In this document: one piece after another, positions 50,623 to 60,416 of the stretch
How positions within the stretch are numbered: position 1 is the stretch's first letter
Layout: each line of letters starts with the position of its first letter
Origin: Faecalibacterium longum CLA-AA-H243
Lineage (GTDB): Bacteria; Bacillota; Clostridia; Oscillospirales; Ruminococcaceae
Direction of reading: 5' to 3'
Length of the DNA stretch: 64,000 bases
Assembly (NCBI RefSeq): GCF_020687245.1
Contig: NZ_JAJEQG010000004.1
Location: forward strand, 62,001 to 126,000
Notes under the pieces: model-generated
Seen by the model: only the letters and a program-made list of their open reading frames with translations
What the model was told of the DNA's origin: nothing
Database searches by the model: none
Translations under genes and position numbers: made by a program

Positions 50623-50643
50623 AAAAATCAGCTGATATAAAAC

Positions 50644-50676
50644 AAAGAGGCGTGACCGCAAGGTCACGCCTCTTTT
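50644..50676. terminator. Bidirectional terminator between pflA and livF
   Basis: AAAGAGGCGTGACC and GGTCACGCCTCTTTT around a GCAA tetraloop. Confidence 0.92.
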
Positions 50677-50688
50677 ACTTTTTGTAAT

Positions 50689-51402
50689 TTAGCCGCCCAG
50701 ATATGCGCTGCGGACACGCTCGTTGGTCAGCAGCTCAGCACCGGTGCCATCCATGACCACGCGGCCCGTCTCGAGGACGTAGGCGCGGTCTGCCACGGAA
50801 AGGGCCATCTGTGCATTCTGCTCGACCAGCAGGATGGTCATGCCCTCTTTGTGGATGTTCTGGATGATGTCGAAGATCTCCTGCACCAGCAGGGGCGACA
50901 GACCCATGGAGGGCTCGTCCAGCATCAGCATGGAGGCGTTGCTCATCAGAGCACGGCCCATGGCCAGCATCTGCTGCTCGCCGCCGGACATGGTGCCGGC
51001 CAGCTGCTTGCGGCGCTCCTTCAGGCGGGGGAAGAGCTCAAAGACCTTCTCCTTGTTGGGAGCGATGGTGGAAGCGGGCTGGGTATAAGCGCCCATGTCC
51101 AGATTCTCTTCCACGGTCATATGCAGGAAGACATGACGGCCTTCCGGCACCTGTGCCAGACCGGCCTCGACGATTTTATGAGCGCGGACGCCCTTGATGC
51201 TCTTGCCCTTGTAGAGGACGTCGCCGGTCTTCGGGTGGAGCAGGCCGGAGATGGTCTTCAGGGTGGTGGATTTACCGGCACCGTTGGCACCGATGAGGGT
51301 GACGATCTCGCCCTCGTTCACCTCGAAGGAGACATCCTTGACTGCGTGGATGTTGCCATAAAAGACGTTGATATTATCAACTTTCAGCAAAGTCTGTGCC
51401 AT
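50689..51402 (-). CDS. livF: Branched-chain amino acid ABC transporter ATPase LivF
   Basis: This 237-residue ATPase has Walker A GANGAGKST, signature MSGGEQQMLAMGRALM, Walker B LMLDEPSMGL and H-loop VEQNAQMAL. The small size and VPEGRHVFLHMTVEENL are typical of LivF. It drives uptake of leucine, isoleucine and valine with LivG, LivH, LivM and the binding protein upstream. It is the last gene of the operon, 3 bases after livG. Confidence 0.94.
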   Translation of the reverse strand: MAQTLLKVDNINVFYGNIHAVKDVSFEVNEGEIVTLIGANGAGKSTTLKTISGLLHPKTGDVLYKGKSIKGVRAHKIVEAGLAQVPEGRHVFLHMTVEENLDMGAYTQPASTIAPNKEKVFELFPRLKERRKQLAGTMSGGEQQMLAMGRALMSNASMLMLDEPSMGLSPLLVQEIFDIIQNIHKEGMTILLVEQNAQMALSVADRAYVLETGRVVMDGTGAELLTNERVRSAYLGG

Positions 51403-51405
51403 CGT

Positions 51406-52245
51406 TCAGCCCTCCTTCTTGCCCAGGTAGGCTTCGATGACCTGGGGATTGTTGCGGATCTCGTCCGGCGTACCCTTGGCGATGATGCGGCCAAAGTTCA
51501 GCACGGCGATGCCCTCGCAGATGCCCATGACGAGGCTCATATCATGCTCGATGAGCAGGACGGCGATGTTGAACTCGTCGCGGATGCGGCGGATGGTCTC
51601 CGTCAGCTCTGCGGTCTCGGAGGGGTTCATGCCAGCGGCCGGCTCGTCCAGAAGCAGCAGCTTCGGGCTGGTAGCCAGCGCGCGCATGATCTCCAGACGG
51701 CGCTGTGCGCCGTAGGGCAGGCTGCCGGCCTGTGCATCGGCGAGGTCGGCCATGTGGAAGATGTCCAGCAGCTCGAAAGCACGTTCGGTGCAGCGCTTCT
51801 CTTCCTTCCAGTATTTGGGCAGGCGGATGAGAGAGGAGCCCAGATTGTACTTCATGGACTCGTGGAGGCCCACCTTGATGTTGTCGATGACGGACAGGTC
51901 CTTGAACAGGCGGATATTCTGGAAAGTACGAGCCACACCCATCCGGTTGACCTGATAGGTCTTTTTGCCGGCGGTGGGCATCCCATCGATGAGGATGGAG
52001 CCGCGGGTGGGCTGGTAGACGTTGGTCAGCAGGTTGAAGACGGTGGTCTTACCGGCGCCGTTGGGGCCGATGAGGCCGGTGATCTCGTTGCGGCCGATCA
52101 TCAGGTTGAAGCCGTCCACGGCGGTCAGGCCGCCGAAGTCGATGCCCAGTTCACGGACGTCGAGGATGGGCTTCTTATCCTTGTCGCGGTCGGTCAGGAA
52201 GCCGCCGGAAGGGACGCTGTGTAACTTAGTCTGGAACTCACTCAT
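51406..52245 (-). CDS. livG: Branched-chain amino acid ABC transporter ATPase LivG
   Basis: This 279-residue partner of LivF has Walker A GPNGAGKTT, VARTFQNIRLFKDLSV, signature LPYGAQRRLEI, and Walker B LLLDEPAAGMNPSE, which identify LivG. The ATG at 52245 has AAGGAGG 9 bases upstream; the longer frame to 52269 has a weaker start. It overlaps the end of livM by 8 bases. The two ATPases form a heterodimer under the LivH-LivM pore. Confidence 0.94.
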   Translation of the reverse strand: MSEFQTKLHSVPSGGFLTDRDKDKKPILDVRELGIDFGGLTAVDGFNLMIGRNEITGLIGPNGAGKTTVFNLLTNVYQPTRGSILIDGMPTAGKKTYQVNRMGVARTFQNIRLFKDLSVIDNIKVGLHESMKYNLGSSLIRLPKYWKEEKRCTERAFELLDIFHMADLADAQAGSLPYGAQRRLEIMRALATSPKLLLLDEPAAGMNPSETAELTETIRRIRDEFNIAVLLIEHDMSLVMGICEGIAVLNFGRIIAKGTPDEIRNNPQVIEAYLGKKEG

Positions 52246-53269
52246 GGTCTGCGCCCTCCTTGTCAGCATTCTTCTTGTGGAACAGCTCGCCGTTCATGAC
52301 CTTTTCCACGATGCGGCTCATGGAGAAATCGTAGCTGCCCAGCAGTCCGCCCGGACGGAAGATCATCATCAGGACGAGCACCAGCGAGTAGATGACCATG
52401 CGGTAGCTGTCGAAGCTGCGGGTAGCCTCGGGCAGGATGGTCAGGACGGTAGCGGAGAGGATGGAACCCAGCATGGAGCCCATGCCGCCCAGAACCACCA
52501 TGACCAGGATCTCGATGGACTTCATGAAGCCGAAGGTGGAGGGGTTCAGAACGCCGATGTAGCAGGCGTACAGACCACCGGCCAGACCGGCAAAGGCAGC
52601 AGAGAAAGCGAAGGCCATGACCTTATAATAAGTAGTCTGGATGCCGCAGCTCTCGGCAGCGATCTCGTTGTCACGGATGGCGAGGACGGCACGGCCATGG
52701 CGGCTCTTCATCATGGCATGGATGAGGAAGCAGGTGATGACCACACAGAGGAAGACATTGGCGAAGTTGGAGTACTTGGGGATGTTCTTGAGGCCCTTGG
52801 AGCCGTAGAACAGGCTGTAGCCCAGCACATCGTCGATGTTGTTCAGGGTGATGCGGATGATCTCGCCGAAGCCCAGGGTCAGGATGGCCAGATAGTCACC
52901 GGTCAGACGAAGAGCCGGGACGCCGATGAGGACGCCAAACAGGCCGGCCATCACAGCGCCCAGTGCAAGGCCGATGGCAAAGGAAACGCCATCGGGCAGA
53001 GGGCTGTACTTGGTGAAGAGGGCGCAGGTGTAAGCACCCACGGCCATGAAACCGGCGTGGCCCAGCGGCAGCTGGCCCAGATAGCCGGTGGCCACGTTCA
53101 GGGACACGGCCAGGATGATGTTGATGCCCACGGTCATGAGCACCTTGTTCTGGTAAGTGGAGAGCATGTTGCCGGTCATGTAGGAAAGGGCCAGGAACAG
53201 CAGCACCACCAGCACGGCGTTCATGAGGTAGCGCACGGGCATTTTGAGCGTTTTGCGATTCTTGTTCAT
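52238..53269 (-). CDS. livM: Branched-chain amino acid ABC transporter permease LivM
   Basis: This permease of about 343 residues has eight or more membrane segments. It has LNVATGYLGQLPLGHAGFMA, RLTGDYLAILTLGFGEIIR, the ATPase-contact helix GRAVLAIRDNEIAAESCGI, and GGMGSMLGSILSATVLTILP, all typical of LivM. I chose ATG 53269 with AAGGAGG 8 bases upstream over ATG 53275, which is too close, and the longer open frame. It pairs with LivH. Confidence 0.93.
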   Translation of the reverse strand: MNKNRKTLKMPVRYLMNAVLVVLLFLALSYMTGNMLSTYQNKVLMTVGINIILAVSLNVATGYLGQLPLGHAGFMAVGAYTCALFTKYSPLPDGVSFAIGLALGAVMAGLFGVLIGVPALRLTGDYLAILTLGFGEIIRITLNNIDDVLGYSLFYGSKGLKNIPKYSNFANVFLCVVITCFLIHAMMKSRHGRAVLAIRDNEIAAESCGIQTTYYKVMAFAFSAAFAGLAGGLYACYIGVLNPSTFGFMKSIEILVMVVLGGMGSMLGSILSATVLTILPEATRSFDSYRMVIYSLVLVLMMIFRPGGLLGSYDFSMSRIVEKVMNGELFHKKNADKEGADHE

Positions 53270-53282
53270 CTTCATGCCCTCC

Positions 53283-54161
53283 TTACACCTTTTCCTGCAC
53301 CTTGCGGCCAAGGAAGCCCGTGGGCTTGAACAGCAGCACGATGATGAGGATGGCGAACGTGACGGCGTCCTTCCAGGCAGACAGGCCGATGGCGGAGACG
53401 AAGCACTCGCACAGGCCGATGACGATGCCGCCGACCATTGCGCCCGGGATGGAGCCGATGCCGCCCAGAACGGCGGCGACGAAGGCTTTCAGGCCCAGCA
53501 TGGAGCCCATGGTGGGAGTGGCCTGCGGGTAGGAGCAGCAGTACAGCACCGAGCCGATGCCGGCCAGTGCAGAGCCGACCGCGAAGGTAAAGGAGATGGT
53601 GCTGTTGACGTTGATGCCCATCAGGCGGGCAGCGTCCATATCCTCAGAGACGGCGCGCATGGCCTTGCCAAGCTTGGTCTTCTGGACGAGGAAGGTCAGC
53701 ACCAGCATGGACAGCACGGTGACCACCAGCGTGATGATGGAGGTCAGGCCCAGAGGCACTTTGCCCAGATAGAAGGTCTTGTTGTCGTAGTAAGACGGGA
53801 TGACCTTTGCGCCCGAGCCCATGACCAGCTCAGCCGTGTACTCGAGGAAGAACGACACGCCGATGGCCGTGATGAGCAGAGAGATACGGGGTGCGCTGCG
53901 CAGCGGGGTGTAGGCGATCTTTTCGATGACTACGCCCAGCAGCGTACAGGTGAGGATGGTGGCACAGACCGCCGTGACCGGGCCGAGGCCCAGCTGGTTC
54001 ATGACGAACCAGGACATGTACGCGCCCACCATGATAACGTCGCCGTGGGCAAAGTTCAGCAGCAGGATGATGCCGTACACCATGCTGTAGCCCAGTGCGA
54101 TCAGTGCATAGATGCTGCCCAGCGACAAGCCGTTGATGAGCTGGCTGAAAAACACTGTCAT
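53283..54161 (-). CDS. livH: Branched-chain amino acid ABC transporter permease LivH
   Basis: This 292-residue permease begins TVFFSQLINGLSLGSIYALI, contains GYSMVYGIILLLNFAHGDVI, AMRAVSEDMDAARLMGINVN and GSIPGAMVGGIVIGLCECF, and ends with LLFKPTGFLGRKVQEKV. These match LivH. ATG 54161 follows AAAGGAAG; the longer frame begins at a weaker start. A terminator-like hairpin lies between it and livJ, so livHMGF is made at a lower level than the binding protein. Confidence 0.93.
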   Translation of the reverse strand: MTVFFSQLINGLSLGSIYALIALGYSMVYGIILLLNFAHGDVIMVGAYMSWFVMNQLGLGPVTAVCATILTCTLLGVVIEKIAYTPLRSAPRISLLITAIGVSFFLEYTAELVMGSGAKVIPSYYDNKTFYLGKVPLGLTSIITLVVTVLSMLVLTFLVQKTKLGKAMRAVSEDMDAARLMGINVNSTISFTFAVGSALAGIGSVLYCCSYPQATPTMGSMLGLKAFVAAVLGGIGSIPGAMVGGIVIGLCECFVSAIGLSAWKDAVTFAILIIVLLFKPTGFLGRKVQEKV

Positions 54162-54225
54162 GGATGGATACTTCCTTTCTTTCCGGCGCTGTTGCACGCC
54201 TTATGTGGGGATACACTTTTTTACC

Positions 54226-54271
54226 AAAAAAGCGGAGATCACCGGGGCAATACTGTTCCGGCGTTCTCCGC
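54226..54271 (-). terminator. Terminator/attenuator between livJ and livHMGF
   Basis: On the minus strand GCGGAGAACGCCGG pairs with CCGGTGATCTCCGC (two mismatches) around a 12-base loop, followed by TTTTTT (54231-54226). It lowers transport-gene expression relative to the binding protein. Confidence 0.75.
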
Positions 54272-54342
54272 AGTCGGGTCAATTTACGATCATTCGGATC
54301 TCAGCGGCGCTTCCATCACCGGTCGATGGAAGAAAGCTGGGA

Positions 54343-55563
54343 TCAGAACATTTCCTTCAGCACCGGCTTGCCGTCCACATAGGTCAGGATAGCAGTCTGC
54401 TTGACGGGGTCGTGATGCTCGTCGAAGGTGAAGGTGCCGGTAATGCCGTCGATGGTGCCGGAGGCAATGGCATCGATGACAGCCTGCTTGTAATCGTCGG
54501 TGCCAGCCTCGAGACCGGCATCCTCAGCAGCCTGCAGGCCGTAGACGACGGTCTTTGCTGCATCGTAGCCCAGAGGAGAGAAGCCGTTGGGGTACTCCTC
54601 ACCGTACTCTGCCTTGTAGGCATCCTCAAACTCGGCGTTGGAGCCCTTTGCGTAGTTCGCGCAGAAGTAAGTGTCCTTCAGCTGATCGTTGGTGGCGTAG
54701 CCTTCCAGACCATCCCAGCCGTCGCCGCCCAGGAACGGAACGGTCAGGCCGACGCTCTCAGCCTGAGACAGGATCTGGCCCACTTCCTCGTAGTAGTTGG
54801 GGCAGAAGACGGTCTCGGGGTCCTTGCCGAGGATGGTGGTCAGCTGAGTCTTGAAGTCCACGTCGCCCTCAGAGTAGCTCTCCTGATCGACGATGGTGCC
54901 GCCCAGAGACTCGAACTCGTTGACGAAGTTCTCTGCCAGACCCTCGTTGTAGTCAGCACCCTTCTTGAAGATGACGGCTGCCTTGGTGTAGCCCAGCTTC
55001 TGGTATGCGTAGTCAGCCATCTTGATGCCCTGGAACGGGTCGGTGAAGGTGGCACGGAAGACGTTTGCGTTCACGGTATCGGTCTCGGCATCGTAGGTGA
55101 CAGCCTCAGCGGTAGCGGAAGCGGTGACCATGGGCATATTGTAGTCTGCGCTCTCAGCAACGACTGCCAGAGTCGGGGTGGTGGTAACGTCGCCGATCAG
55201 AGCGGTCATGCCCTCGTCCACCATCTTGGTGAAGCAGTTGACAGCCTGCGTAGCGTCGCCCTGCTCGTCCTCGGTGAGGATCTCGATCTGCTTGCCGTTG
55301 ATGCCGCCGTTGGCGTTGACCTGCTTCAGGTACAGGGTAGCACCGTTGACAACAGCCTGACCGTAAACGGAGACGTTGCCGCTCAGGGGACCCATAACGC
55401 CGACCTTGATGGTGTCGCCGGAAGCAGCTGCTGCGGTAGAACCGGAAGCGGCAGCAGTGGAAGCTGCGGTGCTGGAAGAGCCGCCGCAGGCAGTCAGAAC
55501 ACCGGCAGCAGCCACGACACCGGCAGCAGCCAGAAAGTTACGACGAGAGATCATGTTTTTCAT
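54343..55563 (-). CDS. livJ: Branched-chain amino acid binding lipoprotein, Tat-type signal
   Basis: This 406-residue periplasmic-type binding protein (Leu/Ile/Val family, Peripla_BP_6) starts MKNMISRRNFLAAAGVVAAA with twin Arg7-Arg8, then lipobox LTAC with Cys26. A Ser/Ala/Thr-rich linker follows. Core motifs are GPLSGNVSVYGQAVVNGATLYLKQ-like (GPLSGNV... at about 52-58), MVTASATAEAV and GSNAEFEDAYKAEYG. The twin-arginine and lipobox combination suggests export by Tat and lipid anchoring. AGGAGG lies 10 bases before the ATG. It is the first gene of the liv operon. Confidence 0.93.
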   Translation of the reverse strand: MKNMISRRNFLAAAGVVAAAGVLTACGGSSSTAASTAAASGSTAAAASGDTIKVGVMGPLSGNVSVYGQAVVNGATLYLKQVNANGGINGKQIEILTEDEQGDATQAVNCFTKMVDEGMTALIGDVTTTPTLAVVAESADYNMPMVTASATAEAVTYDAETDTVNANVFRATFTDPFQGIKMADYAYQKLGYTKAAVIFKKGADYNEGLAENFVNEFESLGGTIVDQESYSEGDVDFKTQLTTILGKDPETVFCPNYYEEVGQILSQAESVGLTVPFLGGDGWDGLEGYATNDQLKDTYFCANYAKGSNAEFEDAYKAEYGEEYPNGFSPLGYDAAKTVVYGLQAAEDAGLEAGTDDYKQAVIDAIASGTIDGITGTFTFDEHHDPVKQTAILTYVDGKPVLKEMF

Positions 55564-55651
55564 AAGTCTATATCCTCCTGATATTTGGAAGCGTTCGTGT
55601 TATTTGCAGCCATCGCGCGCGGCCCATGAGCCAGTGTCCCGAAAAGCTGTT

Positions 55652-55694
55652 AAGGAAGCAGTGCTCCCTTCCCTCAAAGCAGCTCTGCTTCCTT
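55652..55694 (-). promoter_or_regulatory. Leader hairpin of livJ
   Basis: AAGGAAGCAG (55652-55661) and CTGCTTCCTT (55685-55694) are perfect 10-base inverted arms 23 bases apart. They lie right at the predicted start of the livJ transcript and could bind a regulator or fold in RNA. Confidence 0.55.
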
Positions 55695-55701
55695 GAGTCT
55701 T

Positions 55702-55730
55702 ATTATAAGCACTTCGGTGCAAGTCCGCAA
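55702..55730 (-). promoter_or_regulatory. Promoter of livJ
   Basis: On the minus strand TTGCGG (55730-55725), a 17-base spacer and TATAAT (55707-55702). Confidence 0.65.
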
Positions 55731-55927
55731 TTCACAAATCGTCCATAGTTTTGGAGGGGTTTCGGGTAAAACTCGCTATTTTTCACAAAATCAAGCGTCG
55801 CTTTTTGGTTACTTTTTCAAATTGTTCACCTGAGAAAAACAGAACATGAAAGCAATTCATGAGTAACAAAAAGATGACACAACTTTCCTCTCCTGAAGTT
55901 TGCTACTGCTAACATCACTGCATCCTC

Positions 55928-55956
55928 TTGCATCCCGGGCCGAATCATGGTAGGAT
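55928..55956 (+). promoter_or_regulatory. Promoter of enolase
   Basis: TTGCAT (55928-55933), a 17-base spacer and TAGGAT (55951-55956). The inverted repeat at 55968-55983 follows immediately. Confidence 0.5.
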
Positions 55957-55967
55957 AATGTCGGTTA

Positions 55968-57330
<1,363 letters not shown>

Positions 57331-57347
57331 CTCAGACTCTGCGACAG

Positions 57348-57388
57348 GAGCGCCAGTCCCGGCTTTGCCGGAGCTGGCGCTCTTTTTT
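57348..57388 (+). terminator. Terminator of enolase
   Basis: GAGCGCCAG and CTGGCGCTC with an inner CCGG stem, followed by TTTTTT. Confidence 0.9.
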
Positions 57389-57453
57389 GTCATTTCCATG
57401 TCAATTTGTCTAAAGTATACAAGAAAAAACATTAAAACTCAGCAAATCGACTA

Positions 57454-57482
57454 TTGCCAATTCGCAACTGATATATTAGAAT
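57454..57482 (+). promoter_or_regulatory. Promoter of uxuA-uxuB
   Basis: TTGCCA (57454-57459), a 17-base spacer and TAGAAT (57477-57482). TTGTCTAAAGTATACAAG (57405-57422), just upstream, has GT...AC symmetry and might bind a GntR-type regulator. Confidence 0.5.
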
Positions 57483-57550
57483 ATAAGTGAGAGAGCGAGG
57501 CACTCCTGCCGCGCATAAACGCAAAGCAATATGAACGGAGGACATCCACT

Positions 57551-58651
57551 ATGCCTATGAAAATGGGTTGGCGCTGGTATGGCGAGGGCAACGACCCCGT
57601 CACCCTCAGCGACATCAAGCAGATCCCCGGCGTGACCAGCATCGTCTGGGCGCTGCACAACAAGATGCCCGGCGAGATCTGGGAGATCGACGAGATCCAG
57701 AAGGTCGCAGACCAGATCCACGCTTACGGCTTCGACATGGACGTTGTCGAGTCTGTCAACGTCCACGACGACATCAAGATCGGCCTGCCCACCCGCGATA
57801 AGTACATCGAGAACTACAAGCAGTGCATCCGCAACCTGTCCAAGTTCGGTGTCAAGGTCATCTGCTACAACTTCATGCCCATCTTCGACTGGACCCGCAC
57901 CGACCTGTTCCACCCCGTCGGCGACGGCTCCACCGCACTGTTCTACGAGAAGGACAAGATCAAGGGCGACTACAAGTCCATGGCCGAGTACATCATGTCC
58001 TTCACTGAGAAGTACAACATGACCTTCCCCGGCTGGGAGCCGGAGCGCATGGCAAAGCTGGACGAGCTGTTCAAGGCCTACGCCCCTGTCACCAAGGAAA
58101 AGCTCTGGGAGAACCTGAAGTACTTCCTCGAAGCCCTGATGCCCACCTGCCGTGAGTGCGACATCAAGATGGCCATCCACATGGACGACCCCCCTTGGGA
58201 CATCTTCGGCCTGCCCCGCCTGCTGGTGGATGCCGAGAGCATCGACCGCTTCCTGAGCATGGTGGACGACGAGTACAACTGCCTGACCCTCTGCTCCGGC
58301 AGCCTGAACGCCAACCCCAACAACAATGTGGCTGAGATCGTCCGCAAGCACTGCGACCGCATCGCATTCGCACACATCCGCAACATCCATCACTTCCCCA
58401 ACGGCGACTTCTCCGAGGCTGCCCACCGCGACTGCTGCGGCGAGACCGGCATCATCGAGATCCTGCGCGCCTACCATGACTGCGGCTTCGAGGGCTACAT
58501 CCGCCCCGACCATGGCCGTCAGCTGTGGGAGGAAGGCCCCGGCAGCTGCCGCCCTGGCTACGGCAAGTATGACCGTGCGCTGGGCATCCAGTATATGCTG
58601 GGCGTCTGGGACCTGCTGGACCGTCTGGACGAAGAGAAGAAGAAGGGCTGA
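57551..58651 (+). CDS. uxuA: Mannonate dehydratase UxuA
   Basis: This 366-residue Fe/Mn enzyme dehydrates D-mannonate to 2-keto-3-deoxygluconate in glucuronate breakdown. It has KMGWRWYGEGNDPVTLSDI, CYNFMPIFDWTRTDL, MAIHMDDPPWDIFGLPRLL, CSGSLNANPNNNVAEIV and FAHIRNIHHFPNGDFSEA, with the metal-binding His, Cys and Asp residues of the family. GGAGG precedes the ATG. The gene for fructuronate reductase follows 6 bases later. Confidence 0.96.
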   Translation: MPMKMGWRWYGEGNDPVTLSDIKQIPGVTSIVWALHNKMPGEIWEIDEIQKVADQIHAYGFDMDVVESVNVHDDIKIGLPTRDKYIENYKQCIRNLSKFGVKVICYNFMPIFDWTRTDLFHPVGDGSTALFYEKDKIKGDYKSMAEYIMSFTEKYNMTFPGWEPERMAKLDELFKAYAPVTKEKLWENLKYFLEALMPTCRECDIKMAIHMDDPPWDIFGLPRLLVDAESIDRFLSMVDDEYNCLTLCSGSLNANPNNNVAEIVRKHCDRIAFAHIRNIHHFPNGDFSEAAHRDCCGETGIIEILRAYHDCGFEGYIRPDHGRQLWEEGPGSCRPGYGKYDRALGIQYMLGVWDLLDRLDEEKKKG

Positions 58652-58657
58652 TATATC

Positions 58658-60244
58658 ATGAAGCTGACTGATATTAAGAACGGCAATCTGTCCGCCGAGT
58701 GGGCAGAAAAGGGCTACGAGCTGCCCAAGTTCGACGTTGAGGCCGTCAAGGCCAAGACCCACGCAGAACCCACCTGGGTCCACTTCGGTGCCGGCAACAT
58801 CTTCCGCGCATTCCCGGCTGCCATCCTGAACGACGCCCTGAACAGCGGCAAGTATGACCGCGGCGTCATCGTGGCCGAGAGCTTCGACTACGAGATCATC
58901 GACAAGGCTTATCAGCCTTACGACAACCTGAGCCTGCTGGTCTGCCTGAAGTCCACCGGCGACATCGAGAAGAAGGTCATCGCCTCCGTCACCGAGAGCC
59001 TGAAGGCTGACTACTCCTTCGGCGCTGACTGGGCTCGTCTGGTCGAGATCTTCCAGGCACCCAGCCTGCAGATGATCTCCTTCACCATCACCGAGAAGGG
59101 CTACGGCGTCGCTCCTGCTGACCTCGAGCGCGGCCTGACCCCCGTTCTGGCCATGGGCAAGGTCACTGCTCTGCTGTACGAGCGTTTCAAGGCCGGCAAG
59201 CTGCCCCTGACCGTCCAGAGCATGGACAACTGCTCTCACAACGGCGATAAGGTCAAGGCCGCAGTCTTTGCCTACGCTTCCAAGTGGGTCGAGCAGGGCC
59301 TGGTCCCCGCCGAGTTCCTGGCCTACGTCAAGGACGAGACCAAGATCACCTTCCCCTGGAGCATGATCGACAAGATCACTCCCCGCCCGGATGCCAAGGT
59401 CCAGAAGATGCTGGCTGACGACGGTTTTGAGGACAACTACACCATCGTCACCGAGAAGCACACCTTCACCGCTCCCTTCGTCAACGCCGAGGAGACCCAG
59501 TACCTCTGCATCGAGGACCACTACACCAATGGCCGTCCTCCGCTGGAGCTGGGCGGTGTCCTCTACTGCGACCGCGAGACCGTCGATAAGATCGAGAAGA
59601 TGAAGGTCTGCACCTGCCTCAACCCCCTGCACACCGCCATGTCCATCTACGGCTGCATGCTGGGCTACACCCTCATCTCCGCTGAGATGGCTGATGAGGA
59701 TCTGCGCAGCTTCATCCAGAAGATCGGCTACATCGAGGCGATGCCCGTCGTCGTTGACCCCGGCGTTCTGAACCCCTACGAGTTCATCGGCGCTGTCATC
59801 AACCGCCGTCTGCCCAACCCCTTCATGCCCGACGCTCCTCAGCGTATCGCCACCGATACCTCCCAGAAGCTGGCCATCCGCTTCGGCGAGACCATCAAGG
59901 CTTACGAGGCGCGCGGTCTGGACAAGTCCAACCTCGTGCTGATCCCGCTGGTGCTGGCAGGCTATGCCCGCTACCTGAAGGGTATCGACGACAACGGTCA
60001 GCCCTTCGAGATCTCCACTGACCCGCTGCTGGCTGAGCTGCAGGCCATCGTGGCTCCCCTGAAGGTGGAAGCCGGCGAGCAGGACTTCTCCTGCCTGAAG
60101 GCTCTGTACAGCCGCACCGACGTCTTCGGCGTGGACCTGTACGCCGTCGGTCTGGGCGAGAAGATCGAGTCCATGGCCAAGGAGCTGTTCGCAGGCCCCG
60201 GCGCTGTCCGCGCTACCCTGCACAAGTACGTCAAGGCCCGCTGA
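58658..60244 (+). CDS. uxuB: Fructuronate reductase UxuB (mannitol dehydrogenase family)
   Basis: This 528-residue NAD-dependent polyol dehydrogenase reduces D-fructuronate to D-mannonate. HFGAGNIFRAFPAA near residue 45 starts the Rossmann domain, PWSMIDKITPRP and DNCSHNGDKV are conserved in the family, and KMKVCTCLNPLHTAMSIYGC carries the catalytic region. Mannitol dehydrogenase or altronate oxidoreductase are alternatives, but the pairing with uxuA makes UxuB the best call. AAGAAGG lies upstream. A terminator follows. Confidence 0.93.
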   Translation: MKLTDIKNGNLSAEWAEKGYELPKFDVEAVKAKTHAEPTWVHFGAGNIFRAFPAAILNDALNSGKYDRGVIVAESFDYEIIDKAYQPYDNLSLLVCLKSTGDIEKKVIASVTESLKADYSFGADWARLVEIFQAPSLQMISFTITEKGYGVAPADLERGLTPVLAMGKVTALLYERFKAGKLPLTVQSMDNCSHNGDKVKAAVFAYASKWVEQGLVPAEFLAYVKDETKITFPWSMIDKITPRPDAKVQKMLADDGFEDNYTIVTEKHTFTAPFVNAEETQYLCIEDHYTNGRPPLELGGVLYCDRETVDKIEKMKVCTCLNPLHTAMSIYGCMLGYTLISAEMADEDLRSFIQKIGYIEAMPVVVDPGVLNPYEFIGAVINRRLPNPFMPDAPQRIATDTSQKLAIRFGETIKAYEARGLDKSNLVLIPLVLAGYARYLKGIDDNGQPFEISTDPLLAELQAIVAPLKVEAGEQDFSCLKALYSRTDVFGVDLYAVGLGEKIESMAKELFAGPGAVRATLHKYVKAR

Positions 60245-60280
60245 TCTAAGCGTCCCCTGACTTCATAAGCCATTTCCGCG

Positions 60281-60320
60281 CCCATGCTGCGTTTTGCTTT
60301 GCCGCAGCATGGGTTTTTAT
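60281..60320 (+). terminator. Terminator after uxuB
   Basis: CCCATGCTGC and GCAGCATGGG around a 13-base loop, followed by TTTTTATT. Confidence 0.9.
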
Positions 60321-60341
60321 TATATCTTTTTTCGGCACAGG

Positions 60342-60375
60342 AAAAGCCGCCGGGCCTTACGGCCCGACGGCTTTT
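60342..60375. terminator. Bidirectional terminator before the orphan ABC ATPase
   Basis: AAAAGCCG and CGGCTTTT with an inner CGGGCC/GGCCCG stem. For the minus strand it ends the ATPase gene. Confidence 0.8.
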
Positions 60376-60416
60376 CTTATGATAGGAGGATCAAAAATGA
60401 TCGTAGACTATCTTAT

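Noticed and set aside
57476-60223. 915-codon minus-strand frame across uxuA and uxuB
   Set aside because: Antisense shadow of two clear genes; composition is that of a reversed GC-rich coding sequence.
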